A stretch of DNA of 6,265 nt from Aequorivita sp. (GTDB lineage: Bacteria > Bacteroidota > Bacteroidia > Flavobacteriales > Flavobacteriaceae): contig JAGQYZ010000183.1 in NCBI GenBank assembly GCA_020435865.1, positions 1 through 6,265 on the forward strand, in the 5' to 3' direction. This document shows positions 1 through 5,842 of this stretch, one piece after another; the first letter of the stretch is position 1; each line of letters opens with the position of its first letter. The notes below the pieces were generated by a model, which was not told the origin of the DNA, made no database searches, and saw only the letters and a list, made by a program, of their open reading frames with translations. A program made the translations under genes and the position numbers.

Positions 1-632
1 TCAATAAACAAACCCCTTTGGAAGAAGGCTCCCTCCGTTCACAAATTGAAACCTATGCTTCAAAAGTAGGTTTTACGCTGGATAAAATTTTTGTGATTGA
101 TGGTAGCAAGCGCAGTACAAAAGCTAATGCCTATTTCTCAGGCTTTGGAAGTGAAAAGCGTGTTACACTTTACGATACACTAATAAAAGATTTAAACGAA
201 GAAGAAATTGTAGCCGTCCTCGCCCATGAAGTTGGCCATTATAAACGAAACCATATTATCATCAACCTCATTATGGCAATTATTACAACAGGCTTCACCC
301 TTTGGTTGTTGTCATTATTTATAGGAAATCCTTTGCTTTCCGAAGCTTTGAATGTTCCGCAACCCTCTTTTCATATTGGGCTAATAGCCTTCGGTGTACT
401 ATACAGTCCAATTTCAGGAATTACAAGTTTACTAATGAATTACTTAAGCAGAAAGTTCGAATACCAAGCAGACAATTTTGCAAAGAATACATATTCAGGT
501 CCACCTTTAATTTCAGGTTTAAAAAAACTTTCAAAAAACAGTCTCAGCAATCTTACGCCGCATCCGCTTTATGTGTTTGCTCATTATTCGCACCCTACGC
601 TGTTGCAACGGTTCAGAAATTTGAAGAAATAA
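1..632 (+). CDS. M48 family zinc metalloprotease, Ste24/CAAX prenyl protease 1-like (C-terminal half, 5' end outside window)
   Basis: The reading frame is open from base 3 to the TAA at 630-632, giving 209 residues with no start in the window. Ste24-type proteases are about 400 residues, so roughly the C-terminal half is present. The zinc motif HEVGH lies at 225-239, inside the context LAHEVGHYKRNH. The third zinc ligand is the Glu of EYQAD (Glu codon 459-461, Asp 471-473), as in M48A enzymes. The preceding stretch, with IFVIDGSKRSTKANAYFSG, is also typical of Ste24. Two hydrophobic stretches lie between the zinc motifs (about 258-330 and 370-445), fitting an integral inner-membrane protein with the active site at the membrane. 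Family knowledge: eukaryotic Ste24 cleaves prenylated CAAX proteins. Bacteria lack that substrate, and a role in membrane protein turnover is the usual inference. The TTG at 18 is an internal Leu codon (within TPLEEGSLRS) and should not be taken as the start. Confidence 0.93.
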   Translation, partial: NKQTPLEEGSLRSQIETYASKVGFTLDKIFVIDGSKRSTKANAYFSGFGSEKRVTLYDTLIKDLNEEEIVAVLAHEVGHYKRNHIIINLIMAIITTGFTLWLLSLFIGNPLLSEALNVPQPSFHIGLIAFGVLYSPISGITSLLMNYLSRKFEYQADNFAKNTYSGPPLISGLKKLSKNSLSNLTPHPLYVFAHYSHPTLLQRFRNLKK

Positions 633-635
633 AAC

Positions 636-643
636 TATCTTTC
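636..643 (+). promoter_or_regulatory. weak candidate -7 element before the MFS gene
   Basis: TATCTTTC differs from the Bacteroidota -7 consensus TAnnTTTG only in the last base and lies 25 bp before the TTG start of the transporter gene, just after the protease stop codon. No clear -33 TTTG sits at the usual 19-21 bp spacing. Read-through from the protease gene is at least as likely as a separate promoter. Confidence 0.2.
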
Positions 644-667
644 CCAAGTTAACTTATTAAAACGTTT

Positions 668-1834
668 TTGAAACCCATCACCCGCACCGTTTGGATTCTT
701 TCCCTCGTCAGTCTGTTTACAGATATGGCAAGCGAAATGCTATACCCCATCATGCCCATCTATTTAAAAAGTATTGGTTTTTCCATTCTTTTAATTGGGG
801 TTTTGGAAGGTCTGGTAGAAGCCGTAGCGGGATTGAGCAAAGGTTATTTTGGCCAACTTTCCGATATTAAAGCAAAGCGAGCACCCTTCGTGCAATTAGG
901 TTATTCGCTCAGCGCCATTTCAAAACCGATGATGGCGTTTTTTGTATATCCGTTATGGATTTTCTTTGCAAGAACCACAGATAGATTGGGAAAAGGAATC
1001 CGTACCGGAGCCCGCGACGCAATGCTTTCCGCGGAAACCACAAAGGAGAACAAAGGAAAAGTTTTCGGGTTCCACCGTTCTATGGATACTTTTGGTGCCG
1101 TTCTTGGCCCTGCCCTTGCCCTTCTGTATTTATACTTCTATCCCGAAGCTTACATAAACCTTTTTTATATTGCTTTTATTCCCGGTGTGCTGGCAGTAGG
1201 AGCCTCTTTTCTTCTGAAAGACAAAACGATTGAAAATTCTCCTAAAAAGAAAAAAATCAGTTTCTTTTCCTTCATTAATTATTGGAAACAAAGCCCTACG
1301 GAATACCGAAAAGTAGTACTCGGATTATTATTCTTTGCGCTTTTCAATAGTAGTGACGTTTTTCTTCTTTTAAAAGCAAAAGATGCGGGACTGGATGATA
1401 CGTGGGTAATTGGCATCTACATTTTTTACAATTTAATTTACGCACTAACTGCTTTTCCGTTGGGCAATTTTGCCGATAAAATAGGTTTGAAAAAAATGTT
1501 CGTCTTCGGATTGATTATCTTCAGTTTAGTTTACTTCGGAATGGGTTTAACTACAAACCTTTATCTAATAATCGCCCTATTTTTCGGCTATGGAATCTAT
1601 GCAGCCGCCACAGAAGGCATTTCCAAAGCGTGGATCACAAACATTTCCAAAGACGAAAATACAGCTACTGCAGTGGGAACTTATTCAGCTTTCCAAAGCA
1701 TCATCGCAATGTTTGCAAGCGTAATAGCTGGATTGTTATGGTACTATTTTGGAGCAAGCTTTACTTTTATTTTAACTGCAATAGTCACTATTTTCGTGAT
1801 AATTTATTTTCTTCAACTAAAACTTTCAGCGTAA
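668..1834 (+). CDS. MFS transporter (MJ1317-like subgroup)
   Basis: Encodes a 388-residue major facilitator superfamily membrane transporter. The hydrophobic profile fits about 12 transmembrane helices in two halves, separated by a basic cytoplasmic loop at residues about 184-212 that contains a KKKK run. A loop 2-3 motif A-like segment is seen at residues 59-73 (GYFGQLSDIKAKRAP), with its second-half counterpart at 266-278 (GNFADKIGLKKMF). The segment DRLGKGIRTGARDA at 105-118, followed by FHRSMDTFGAVLGP at 135-148, is characteristic of a prokaryotic MFS subgroup that I associate with the MJ1317-like group. The substrate cannot be read from the sequence; efflux of a small molecule is only a guess. 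The start is TTG at 668. An in-frame TAA lies at 650-652, no ATG or GTG lies between it and 668, and the protein begins right before the first helix as relatives do. The next ATG would remove part of helix 1. It follows the protease gene by 35 bp on the same strand and could be co-transcribed. Confidence 0.9.
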   Translation: MKPITRTVWILSLVSLFTDMASEMLYPIMPIYLKSIGFSILLIGVLEGLVEAVAGLSKGYFGQLSDIKAKRAPFVQLGYSLSAISKPMMAFFVYPLWIFFARTTDRLGKGIRTGARDAMLSAETTKENKGKVFGFHRSMDTFGAVLGPALALLYLYFYPEAYINLFYIAFIPGVLAVGASFLLKDKTIENSPKKKKISFFSFINYWKQSPTEYRKVVLGLLFFALFNSSDVFLLLKAKDAGLDDTWVIGIYIFYNLIYALTAFPLGNFADKIGLKKMFVFGLIIFSLVYFGMGLTTNLYLIIALFFGYGIYAAATEGISKAWITNISKDENTATAVGTYSAFQSIIAMFASVIAGLLWYYFGASFTFILTAIVTIFVIIYFLQLKLSA

Positions 1835-1840
1835 AACTTC

Positions 1841-1861
1841 CAACTTTCAACTTTCAACTTT
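1841..1861 (+). repeat. tandem repeat, three perfect copies of heptamer CAACTTT
   Basis: Three exact head-to-tail copies of CAACTTT occupy 1841-1847, 1848-1854 and 1855-1861. They begin 6 bp after the transporter stop codon and end 11 bp before the -7 element of the pheT promoter. Degenerate copies extend upstream: AAACTTC just before the array, and AAACTTT and CAACTAA inside the last codons of the transporter gene. The array therefore looks like part of a slightly longer heptamer-periodic stretch. The last copy overlaps the 8-bp palindrome CTTTAAAG (1858-1865). No terminator hairpin is visible for the transporter gene here. Confidence 0.85.
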
Positions 1862-1872
1862 AAAGGAAATAG

Positions 1873-1880
1873 TATCTTTG
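1873..1880 (+). promoter_or_regulatory. pheT promoter -7 element (Bacteroidota type)
   Basis: TATCTTTG matches the Bacteroidota primary sigma factor -7 consensus TAnnTTTG exactly. The predicted transcription start, a few bases after the final G, would fall near 1885-1888, about 17-20 bases before the ATG at 1905. No good TTTG -33 box is present. The closest is TTTC inside the heptamer array at 1852-1855, with a 17-bp gap, shorter than the usual 19-21. The element overlaps the TTG at 1878, which argues against that codon being a start. Confidence 0.6.
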
Positions 1881-1904
1881 CCCACTGTTAAGATTTTTAC
1901 ACTT

Positions 1905-4331
1905 ATGACAATTTCATACAACTGGCTAAAACAATTTATTAACCTTCCTTGGGATGCCGAAAAGACAGGCGAATTATTAACCGACCTTGGGCTTGAAGTA
2001 GAAGGAATAGAAGATTTCTCTTCTGTAAAAGGTGGTTTAGAAGGCATTGTTGTTGGCCACGTTTTAGCATGTGACCAACACACCAACGCAGATCGGCTGA
2101 AAATTACAAAAGTTGATGTAGGCAGTGGTGAAACTTTACAGATTGTTTGTGGCGCTCCAAATGTTGCCGTGGGTCAAAAAGTGCCCGTAGCTACCATTGG
2201 TACAACACTTTATGATACTGAAGGGAAACCGTGGCAAATAAACAAAGGTAAAATCCGTGGCGAAGTTAGCGAAGGAATGATTTGTGCTGAAGATGAACTC
2301 GGCCTCGGAAAATCTCATGATGGAATTATGGTTTTGGACGCTAAATTAAAGCCGGGAACACCTTTAGCCAAAGTGCTGGAAGTTGAAAACGACAAAATAT
2401 TTGAAATTGGCCTTACCCCTAACCGTGCCGATGCGATGAGCCATTGGGGAGTTGCGCGCGATTTAAAAGCTGGTTTACTTCACAAAGGAATTTCCACAAA
2501 AATAAACACACCATCAACCAGCAGTTTTAGAATAGACAACCGCACCTTAAAAATTGACGTAAAGGTTAAAGACAATGCATTGGCGCCGCGTTATTGTGGA
2601 ATAACGATAAGTAATTTAAAGGTAGGCCCTTCCCCTACTTGGCTTCAAAACAGATTGAAATCCATTGGACTTTCACCGATAAACAATATTGTGGATGTTA
2701 CCAATTATGTGCTTCACGAACTTGGCCAACCGCTTCACGCTTTTGACGCAGCAAAAATCTCAAAGAATACAGTCAATGTGAAAACACTTCCTTCTGGAAC
2801 AAAATTCACAACCCTTGATGGTATTGAACGCGAACTTCACGAAGAAGATTTAATGATTTGTGATGGTGAAAAACCAATGTGTATCGCTGGAGTTTTTGGA
2901 GGAATTGATAGTGGTGTTACAGAAAACACAACGAGTATTTTCTTAGAAAGTGCTTATTTCAATCCAGTAAGTATTCGTAAAACGGCAAAACGCCATAGTT
3001 TAAGCACTGATGCCTCTTTCCGTTTTGAGAGAGGAATAGATCCAAACATTACAGATTATGCGCTTCTCCACGCTGCCATTTTAATTGTTAAAGTAGCCGG
3101 AGGGCAAATAACCAGTGATTTGGTAGATATTTATCCAAAGAAAATTGAAGACCACCAAGTTGTTCTCAATTTTGAAAAAGCGAATAAACTTATAGGTGAA
3201 GAAATTCCGAAGGAAACCATTAAAGATATACTCACTTCACTTGAAATGAAGATTAATAATGTAACTGAAACTGGAATTGGGATGACCATTCCCGCTTACC
3301 GAAACGACGTTACCCGCGATGTGGACGTGATTGAGGAAATTCTTCGTGTTTATGGTTATAACAACGTAAAGTTTACCCAAAAATTGAATGCTTCTATTTC
3401 TACAATTTTACCTGGTGAAGATTATTCAATTCAAAATAAAATAGGTTCACAATTAACAGCACTTGGTTTTAACGAGATGCTAAACAACTCGCTCACTTCG
3501 CCAAAATATGTTGCATTGAGTGAGACCTTAAAAGAAAACTACAATGTTTCGATGCTTAATCCGTTGAGCCAAGATCTTTCTGTAATGCGCCAATCCATGC
3601 TTTTTTCCGGTTTGGAGGCAATTGAATATAACAGCAATAGAAAAAACAGTAACTTAAAGTTTTTTGAATTCGGAAAAACCTACCACAACTTTCCAGGTGG
3701 AAGAACTGAAAACAAACATCTTTCGCTTTTCATTACCGGATTGAAAACGGAGGGAAATTGGGCAATTCCAGATACAAGGAGTAATTTTTTCTTCGGAAAA
3801 GGAACCGTTGTCGCATTAATGGAGCGCTTGGGACTTGAAGGTTATACCGAAGATACTACTGAAAATGATATTTTTTCTGAAGGAATCACTTTCAAAAGAA
3901 ACAAAGAATCCATCGTTGATTTTGGGATTGTGAAGAAAAACACCAACAAAGAACTTGGTATTGACGCTGAAGTTTTTTATGCAGATTTCAACTGGGGTGC
4001 AGTTTTGAAACAAATTTCAACTAAAAACTTCAAATTAAAGCCAATCTCAAAATTCCAAGCAGCACAACGTGATTTTGCATTGTTACTTGACAATTCAGTG
4101 CGTTACGGAGATCTTCGCAATGCAGCATTTAATTCAGAAAAAAAGTTTCTAAAATCCGTTACCCTCTTTGATGTTTATAAAGGCAAAAACCTTCCTGATG
4201 GAAAAAAGAGTTATGCGCTAAGTTTCACCATTCAAGATGAAGAAAAAACGCTTACGGATAAGCAGATTGACAAAATTATGAATAAACTCCAGCAAAAATT
4301 TGAAACCGAGTTTGGTGCCGTACTCCGATAG
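1905..4331 (+). CDS. pheT: phenylalanyl-tRNA synthetase beta subunit
   Basis: Encodes the beta chain of the cytoplasmic alpha2beta2 class II phenylalanyl-tRNA synthetase (EC 6.1.1.20), which charges tRNA-Phe and carries the editing site. The 808 residues match the normal bacterial length of about 800. Domains in order: N-terminal helix MTISYNWLKQF; OB-fold tRNA-binding domain at about 44-155 (HTNADRLKITKVDVG, IVCGAPNV); B3/B4 editing domain at about 215-395 (SPINNIVDVTNYV, GQPLHAFD, DASFRFERGID); B5 domain at about 412-487; catalytic-like core at about 495-700; and FDX-ACB anticodon-binding domain at 715-808 (FQAAQRDFALLLD, LFDVYKGKNLPDGKKSYA). Asp468, Asp474, Glu477 and Glu478 keep the 6-3-1 spacing of the known magnesium ligands in B5. 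I chose ATG 1905 because the protein then starts like other PheT proteins. The in-frame TTG at 1878 lies within the promoter and would add nine unrelated residues. pheS is not adjacent. The gene appears intact. Confidence 0.98.
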   Translation: MTISYNWLKQFINLPWDAEKTGELLTDLGLEVEGIEDFSSVKGGLEGIVVGHVLACDQHTNADRLKITKVDVGSGETLQIVCGAPNVAVGQKVPVATIGTTLYDTEGKPWQINKGKIRGEVSEGMICAEDELGLGKSHDGIMVLDAKLKPGTPLAKVLEVENDKIFEIGLTPNRADAMSHWGVARDLKAGLLHKGISTKINTPSTSSFRIDNRTLKIDVKVKDNALAPRYCGITISNLKVGPSPTWLQNRLKSIGLSPINNIVDVTNYVLHELGQPLHAFDAAKISKNTVNVKTLPSGTKFTTLDGIERELHEEDLMICDGEKPMCIAGVFGGIDSGVTENTTSIFLESAYFNPVSIRKTAKRHSLSTDASFRFERGIDPNITDYALLHAAILIVKVAGGQITSDLVDIYPKKIEDHQVVLNFEKANKLIGEEIPKETIKDILTSLEMKINNVTETGIGMTIPAYRNDVTRDVDVIEEILRVYGYNNVKFTQKLNASISTILPGEDYSIQNKIGSQLTALGFNEMLNNSLTSPKYVALSETLKENYNVSMLNPLSQDLSVMRQSMLFSGLEAIEYNSNRKNSNLKFFEFGKTYHNFPGGRTENKHLSLFITGLKTEGNWAIPDTRSNFFFGKGTVVALMERLGLEGYTEDTTENDIFSEGITFKRNKESIVDFGIVKKNTNKELGIDAEVFYADFNWGAVLKQISTKNFKLKPISKFQAAQRDFALLLDNSVRYGDLRNAAFNSEKKFLKSVTLFDVYKGKNLPDGKKSYALSFTIQDEEKTLTDKQIDKIMNKLQQKFETEFGAVLR

Positions 4332-4349
4332 GAAATTATCCACAATAAA

Positions 4350-4378
4350 AAAACAGCGACTATAAAGGTCGCTGTTTT
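4350..4378. terminator. bidirectional intrinsic terminator between pheT and the FAS1 gene
   Basis: A perfect 11-bp inverted repeat, AAAACAGCGAC (4350-4360) and GTCGCTGTTTT (4368-4378), encloses a 7-base loop. It starts 18 bases after the pheT stop codon and lies 32 bases beyond the stop codon of the convergent minus-strand gene. Read on the minus strand, the stem ends in seven T residues. Read on the plus strand, it ends in TTTTCATTTT. Both fit Rho-independent termination, so one hairpin probably serves both genes. Confidence 0.9.
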
Positions 4379-4410
4379 CATTTTAAATAAATGGAAAATT
4401 GGGGGCAATA

Positions 4411-5001
4411 TTATTTAGGCAGAACAACGCTATCAATAACATGGATCACTCCGTTTGATTGGTTTACATCTGCAATGGTTACTGTGGCCATACCACCCTT
4501 TTCATCCATCAAAACAATGTTTTTGCCTTTCATCATTGCTGTTAAAGTTCCGCCGCTCACGGTTTTGTAGGTTACCTTTCCGTTGCCCTTTTTTATATCA
4601 CTCATAATATCAGTTGCGCTATGTCTGCCTGCAAGAACGTGATAGGTTAAAATGGTTTGTAATGTTTTTTTGTTTTCAGGTTTTAGTAAAGTTTCAACAG
4701 TTCCTTTTGGAAGTTTTTCAAAAGCCTCATTTGTTGGTGCAAATACGGTTAATGGTCCATCACCTTGAAGTGTTTCTACTAAATCTGCTGCTTTTACCGC
4801 AGCCACAAGTGTGGTGTGATCTTTTGAATTGACAGCGTTTTCAATAATGTTTTTGCTTGGATACATTGCAGCGCCACCAACCATAACTGTTTTTTCTTTC
4901 ATGTTGTCATTTTTCATCATTTTGCCTTGTGCAAAAATTGAAGAGGTTCCAGCCATTAAGGCCATTGAGAATAATGCTGCTGTAAAAAGTTTTGATTTCA
5001 T
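4411..5001 (-). CDS. secreted fasciclin (FAS1) domain protein, canonical type
   Basis: Encodes 196 residues: an N-terminal signal peptide (Lys2-Ser-Lys4, hydrophobic core 5-17, likely cleavage near SIFAQ at 21-25), a short Met- and Lys-rich linker (27-40), then one FAS1 domain at about 50-196. The domain shows the H1 motif GPLTVFAPTNEAFEKLP (82-98), the central Tyr-His motif TYHVLAG (119-125), and the H2 segment NGVIHVIDSVVLPK (183-196) ending the protein. The segment AAMYPSKNIIENAVNSKDHT (44-63) is common in bacterial single-FAS1 proteins. FAS1 domains mediate adhesion or protein-protein contacts outside the cytoplasm. The exact role in flavobacteria is not known, and nothing here shows a surface anchor, so a periplasmic or secreted location is inferred. 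ATG 5001 is chosen because it gives an intact signal peptide. Convergent with pheT, it shares its terminator. A probable terminator and an imperfect palindrome lie upstream, suggesting its own promoter, although no TAnnTTTG match is seen there. Confidence 0.95.
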   Translation of the reverse strand: MKSKLFTAALFSMALMAGTSSIFAQGKMMKNDNMKEKTVMVGGAAMYPSKNIIENAVNSKDHTTLVAAVKAADLVETLQGDGPLTVFAPTNEAFEKLPKGTVETLLKPENKKTLQTILTYHVLAGRHSATDIMSDIKKGNGKVTYKTVSGGTLTAMMKGKNIVLMDEKGGMATVTIADVNQSNGVIHVIDSVVLPK

Positions 5002-5024
5002 AATAATGTGTTTTTAGTTTTATG

Positions 5025-5040
5025 TTTATGTGCATATAAA
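5025..5040. promoter_or_regulatory. imperfect palindrome upstream of the FAS1 gene, possible operator
   Basis: TTTATGTGCATATAAA is a 16-bp near-palindrome centred on TGCA; 14 of 16 positions are symmetric. It lies 23 bp upstream of the start codon of the minus-strand FAS1 gene, where a promoter or operator would be expected, just after the terminator of the preceding gene. In AT-rich DNA such a palindrome can occur by chance, and no regulator can be named. Confidence 0.25.
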
Positions 5041-5046
5041 CGAAAA

Positions 5047-5076
5047 TCCAGAAACTGCGGTTTTGCAATTTCTGGA
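5047..5076 (-). terminator. intrinsic terminator after the divergent FAS1 gene
   Basis: The arms TCCAGAAA (5047-5054) and TTTCTGGA (5069-5076) pair perfectly. After one C/A mismatch three more pairs (TGC with GCA) close a 6-base loop. On the minus strand the hairpin begins 28 bases after the stop codon at 5105 and is followed directly by TTTTCGTTT. This fits a Rho-independent terminator for the upstream FAS1-like gene and would separate its transcript from that of the next gene. Partial termination that sets the ratio of the two proteins is an alternative. Confidence 0.7.
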
Positions 5077-5104
5077 CTTTAAGGTTTATTTAACTTTTAT
5101 AAAA

Positions 5105-5683
5105 CTATTCCTTGGAAGCAGGAAAAATCAAAGCATTTATTATATGGAAGAAACCATTTTTATGATAGAAATCTGAAGCAATGATTGTAGCAGTTCTGTT
5201 TTCTGAATCAACCAATTGCAACTCTCCATTTATTTCACGAACACCTAAGTTTTTTCCTTCAAGGGTTTTTAAGTATATGGTTCCGCCCTTTTTGGCTATT
5301 TCACTTTTTAATGTATTACTATCTATTCTGCCTGGAACAGCCAAATATTTTACAAGTGAATTGATAATCTTGGAGTTTCCCAAAATGGAATCTCGGCTTT
5401 TTTTAGATAGATTTAAAAAAGCCTCATCTGAAATAGCGAAAAAAGTTATCATTTCCTGACTTTCCAACTTTTGACGGGAGGGATCATTTTTTAATATTTT
5501 GGCCAAAATGGTAAAATCTGGAGCTTCTTCAATATTTTCGTAAAAAGTTTTGCTTGAAGTAAAAGTACTCTCTCCTAATGTTTTGGATACTTCAGCACTA
5601 TCTGTTGAAAGATATTTTTGGGCAGAAACAGTAGTTCCAAAGCATAGTATTAAAAGAAGCAGAAGTGTATTTTTGAATAGCAT
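5105..5683 (-). CDS. secreted divergent fasciclin (FAS1)-like protein
   Basis: Encodes 192 residues with a signal peptide (Lys4, a run of leucines at 7-13, likely cleavage after VSA at 19-21), then a divergent FAS1-like domain at about 43-188. The H1-like segment is MITFFAISDEAFLNLS (78-93), in place of the usual TVFAPTNEAF. The central Tyr-His motif is lost: the equivalent region reads VKYLAVPGRID (111-121). The C-terminal H2-like segment is NGFFHIINALIFP (176-188). It aligns with the neighbouring protein over its whole length, for example SKTFYEN (44-50) with SKNIIEN, and DFTILAKILK (56-65) with DHTTLVAAVK. The two are probably old tandem duplicates or members of one family recruited together. 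The Cys in LILC (11-14) does not make a good lipobox, so a lipoprotein is unlikely. ATG 5683 gives the complete signal peptide. A role outside the cytoplasm in adhesion or ligand binding is inferred from the fold only. Confidence 0.85.
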   Translation of the reverse strand: MLFKNTLLLLLILCFGTTVSAQKYLSTDSAEVSKTLGESTFTSSKTFYENIEEAPDFTILAKILKNDPSRQKLESQEMITFFAISDEAFLNLSKKSRDSILGNSKIINSLVKYLAVPGRIDSNTLKSEIAKKGGTIYLKTLEGKNLGVREINGELQLVDSENRTATIIASDFYHKNGFFHIINALIFPASKE

Positions 5684-5703
5684 ATAAATATTTTTTAAGG
5701 TTG

Positions 5704-5711
5704 TAAATATA
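5704..5711 (-). promoter_or_regulatory. weak candidate -7 element of the divergent FAS1 gene
   Basis: On the minus strand, TATATTTA matches TAnnTTTG except for the last base. It lies 20 bp before the start codon at 5683, leaving room for a short leader, as at pheT. No clear -33 TTTG lies at the usual spacing. The region is very AT-rich, so the match could be chance. Confidence 0.25.
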
Positions 5712-5790
5712 GCAAATACAAAGCCAATTACCCTAAAAACGGAAAAGGCTTGAATTTATTAGAAATTTTTCCTCAAACTTTGTTAAATAG

Positions 5791-5798
5791 TTGCTTTG
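5791..5798 (+). promoter_or_regulatory. weak candidate -7 element of the right-edge gene
   Basis: TTGCTTTG differs from TAnnTTTG at the second base. TTTC lies 19 bp upstream (5768-5771), near the expected -33 position. A start of transcription near 5804 would give a leader of about 40 bases before the preferred ATG at 5843. AAACTTTG at 5775-5782 is another near-match. The rest of the divergent intergenic region (5684-5842) shows no other structure I can support. Confidence 0.2.
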
Positions 5799-5842
5799 CT
5801 AAAATGTACGGCGTAAATTTATTTTCAAAAAAATTACATCCT

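Noticed and set aside
302..652. 116-codon plus-strand frame inside the protease gene
   Set aside because: It overlaps the M48 gene in another frame and has no recognisable domain, while the M48 frame carries HEVGH and EYQAD.
1878..1904. Nine-residue N-terminal extension of PheT from TTG 1878
   Set aside because: The TTG lies within the promoter -7 element, and the extra residues do not fit the PheT N-terminus.
4829..5017. 62-codon plus-strand frame with hydrophobic content opposite the FAS1 signal peptide
   Set aside because: The hydrophobicity arises from reading the antisense strand of the signal peptide region; no other support.
5181..5459. 92-codon plus-strand frame opposite the divergent FAS1 gene
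   Set aside because: Antisense shadow of a gene with a signal peptide and FAS1 features; no promoter or domain of its own.
5115..5683. Divergent FAS1 protein as a lipoprotein (LILC at residues 11-14)
   Set aside because: The residue before Cys is Leu, a poor match to the lipobox, and a standard signal peptidase I site (VSA) follows.
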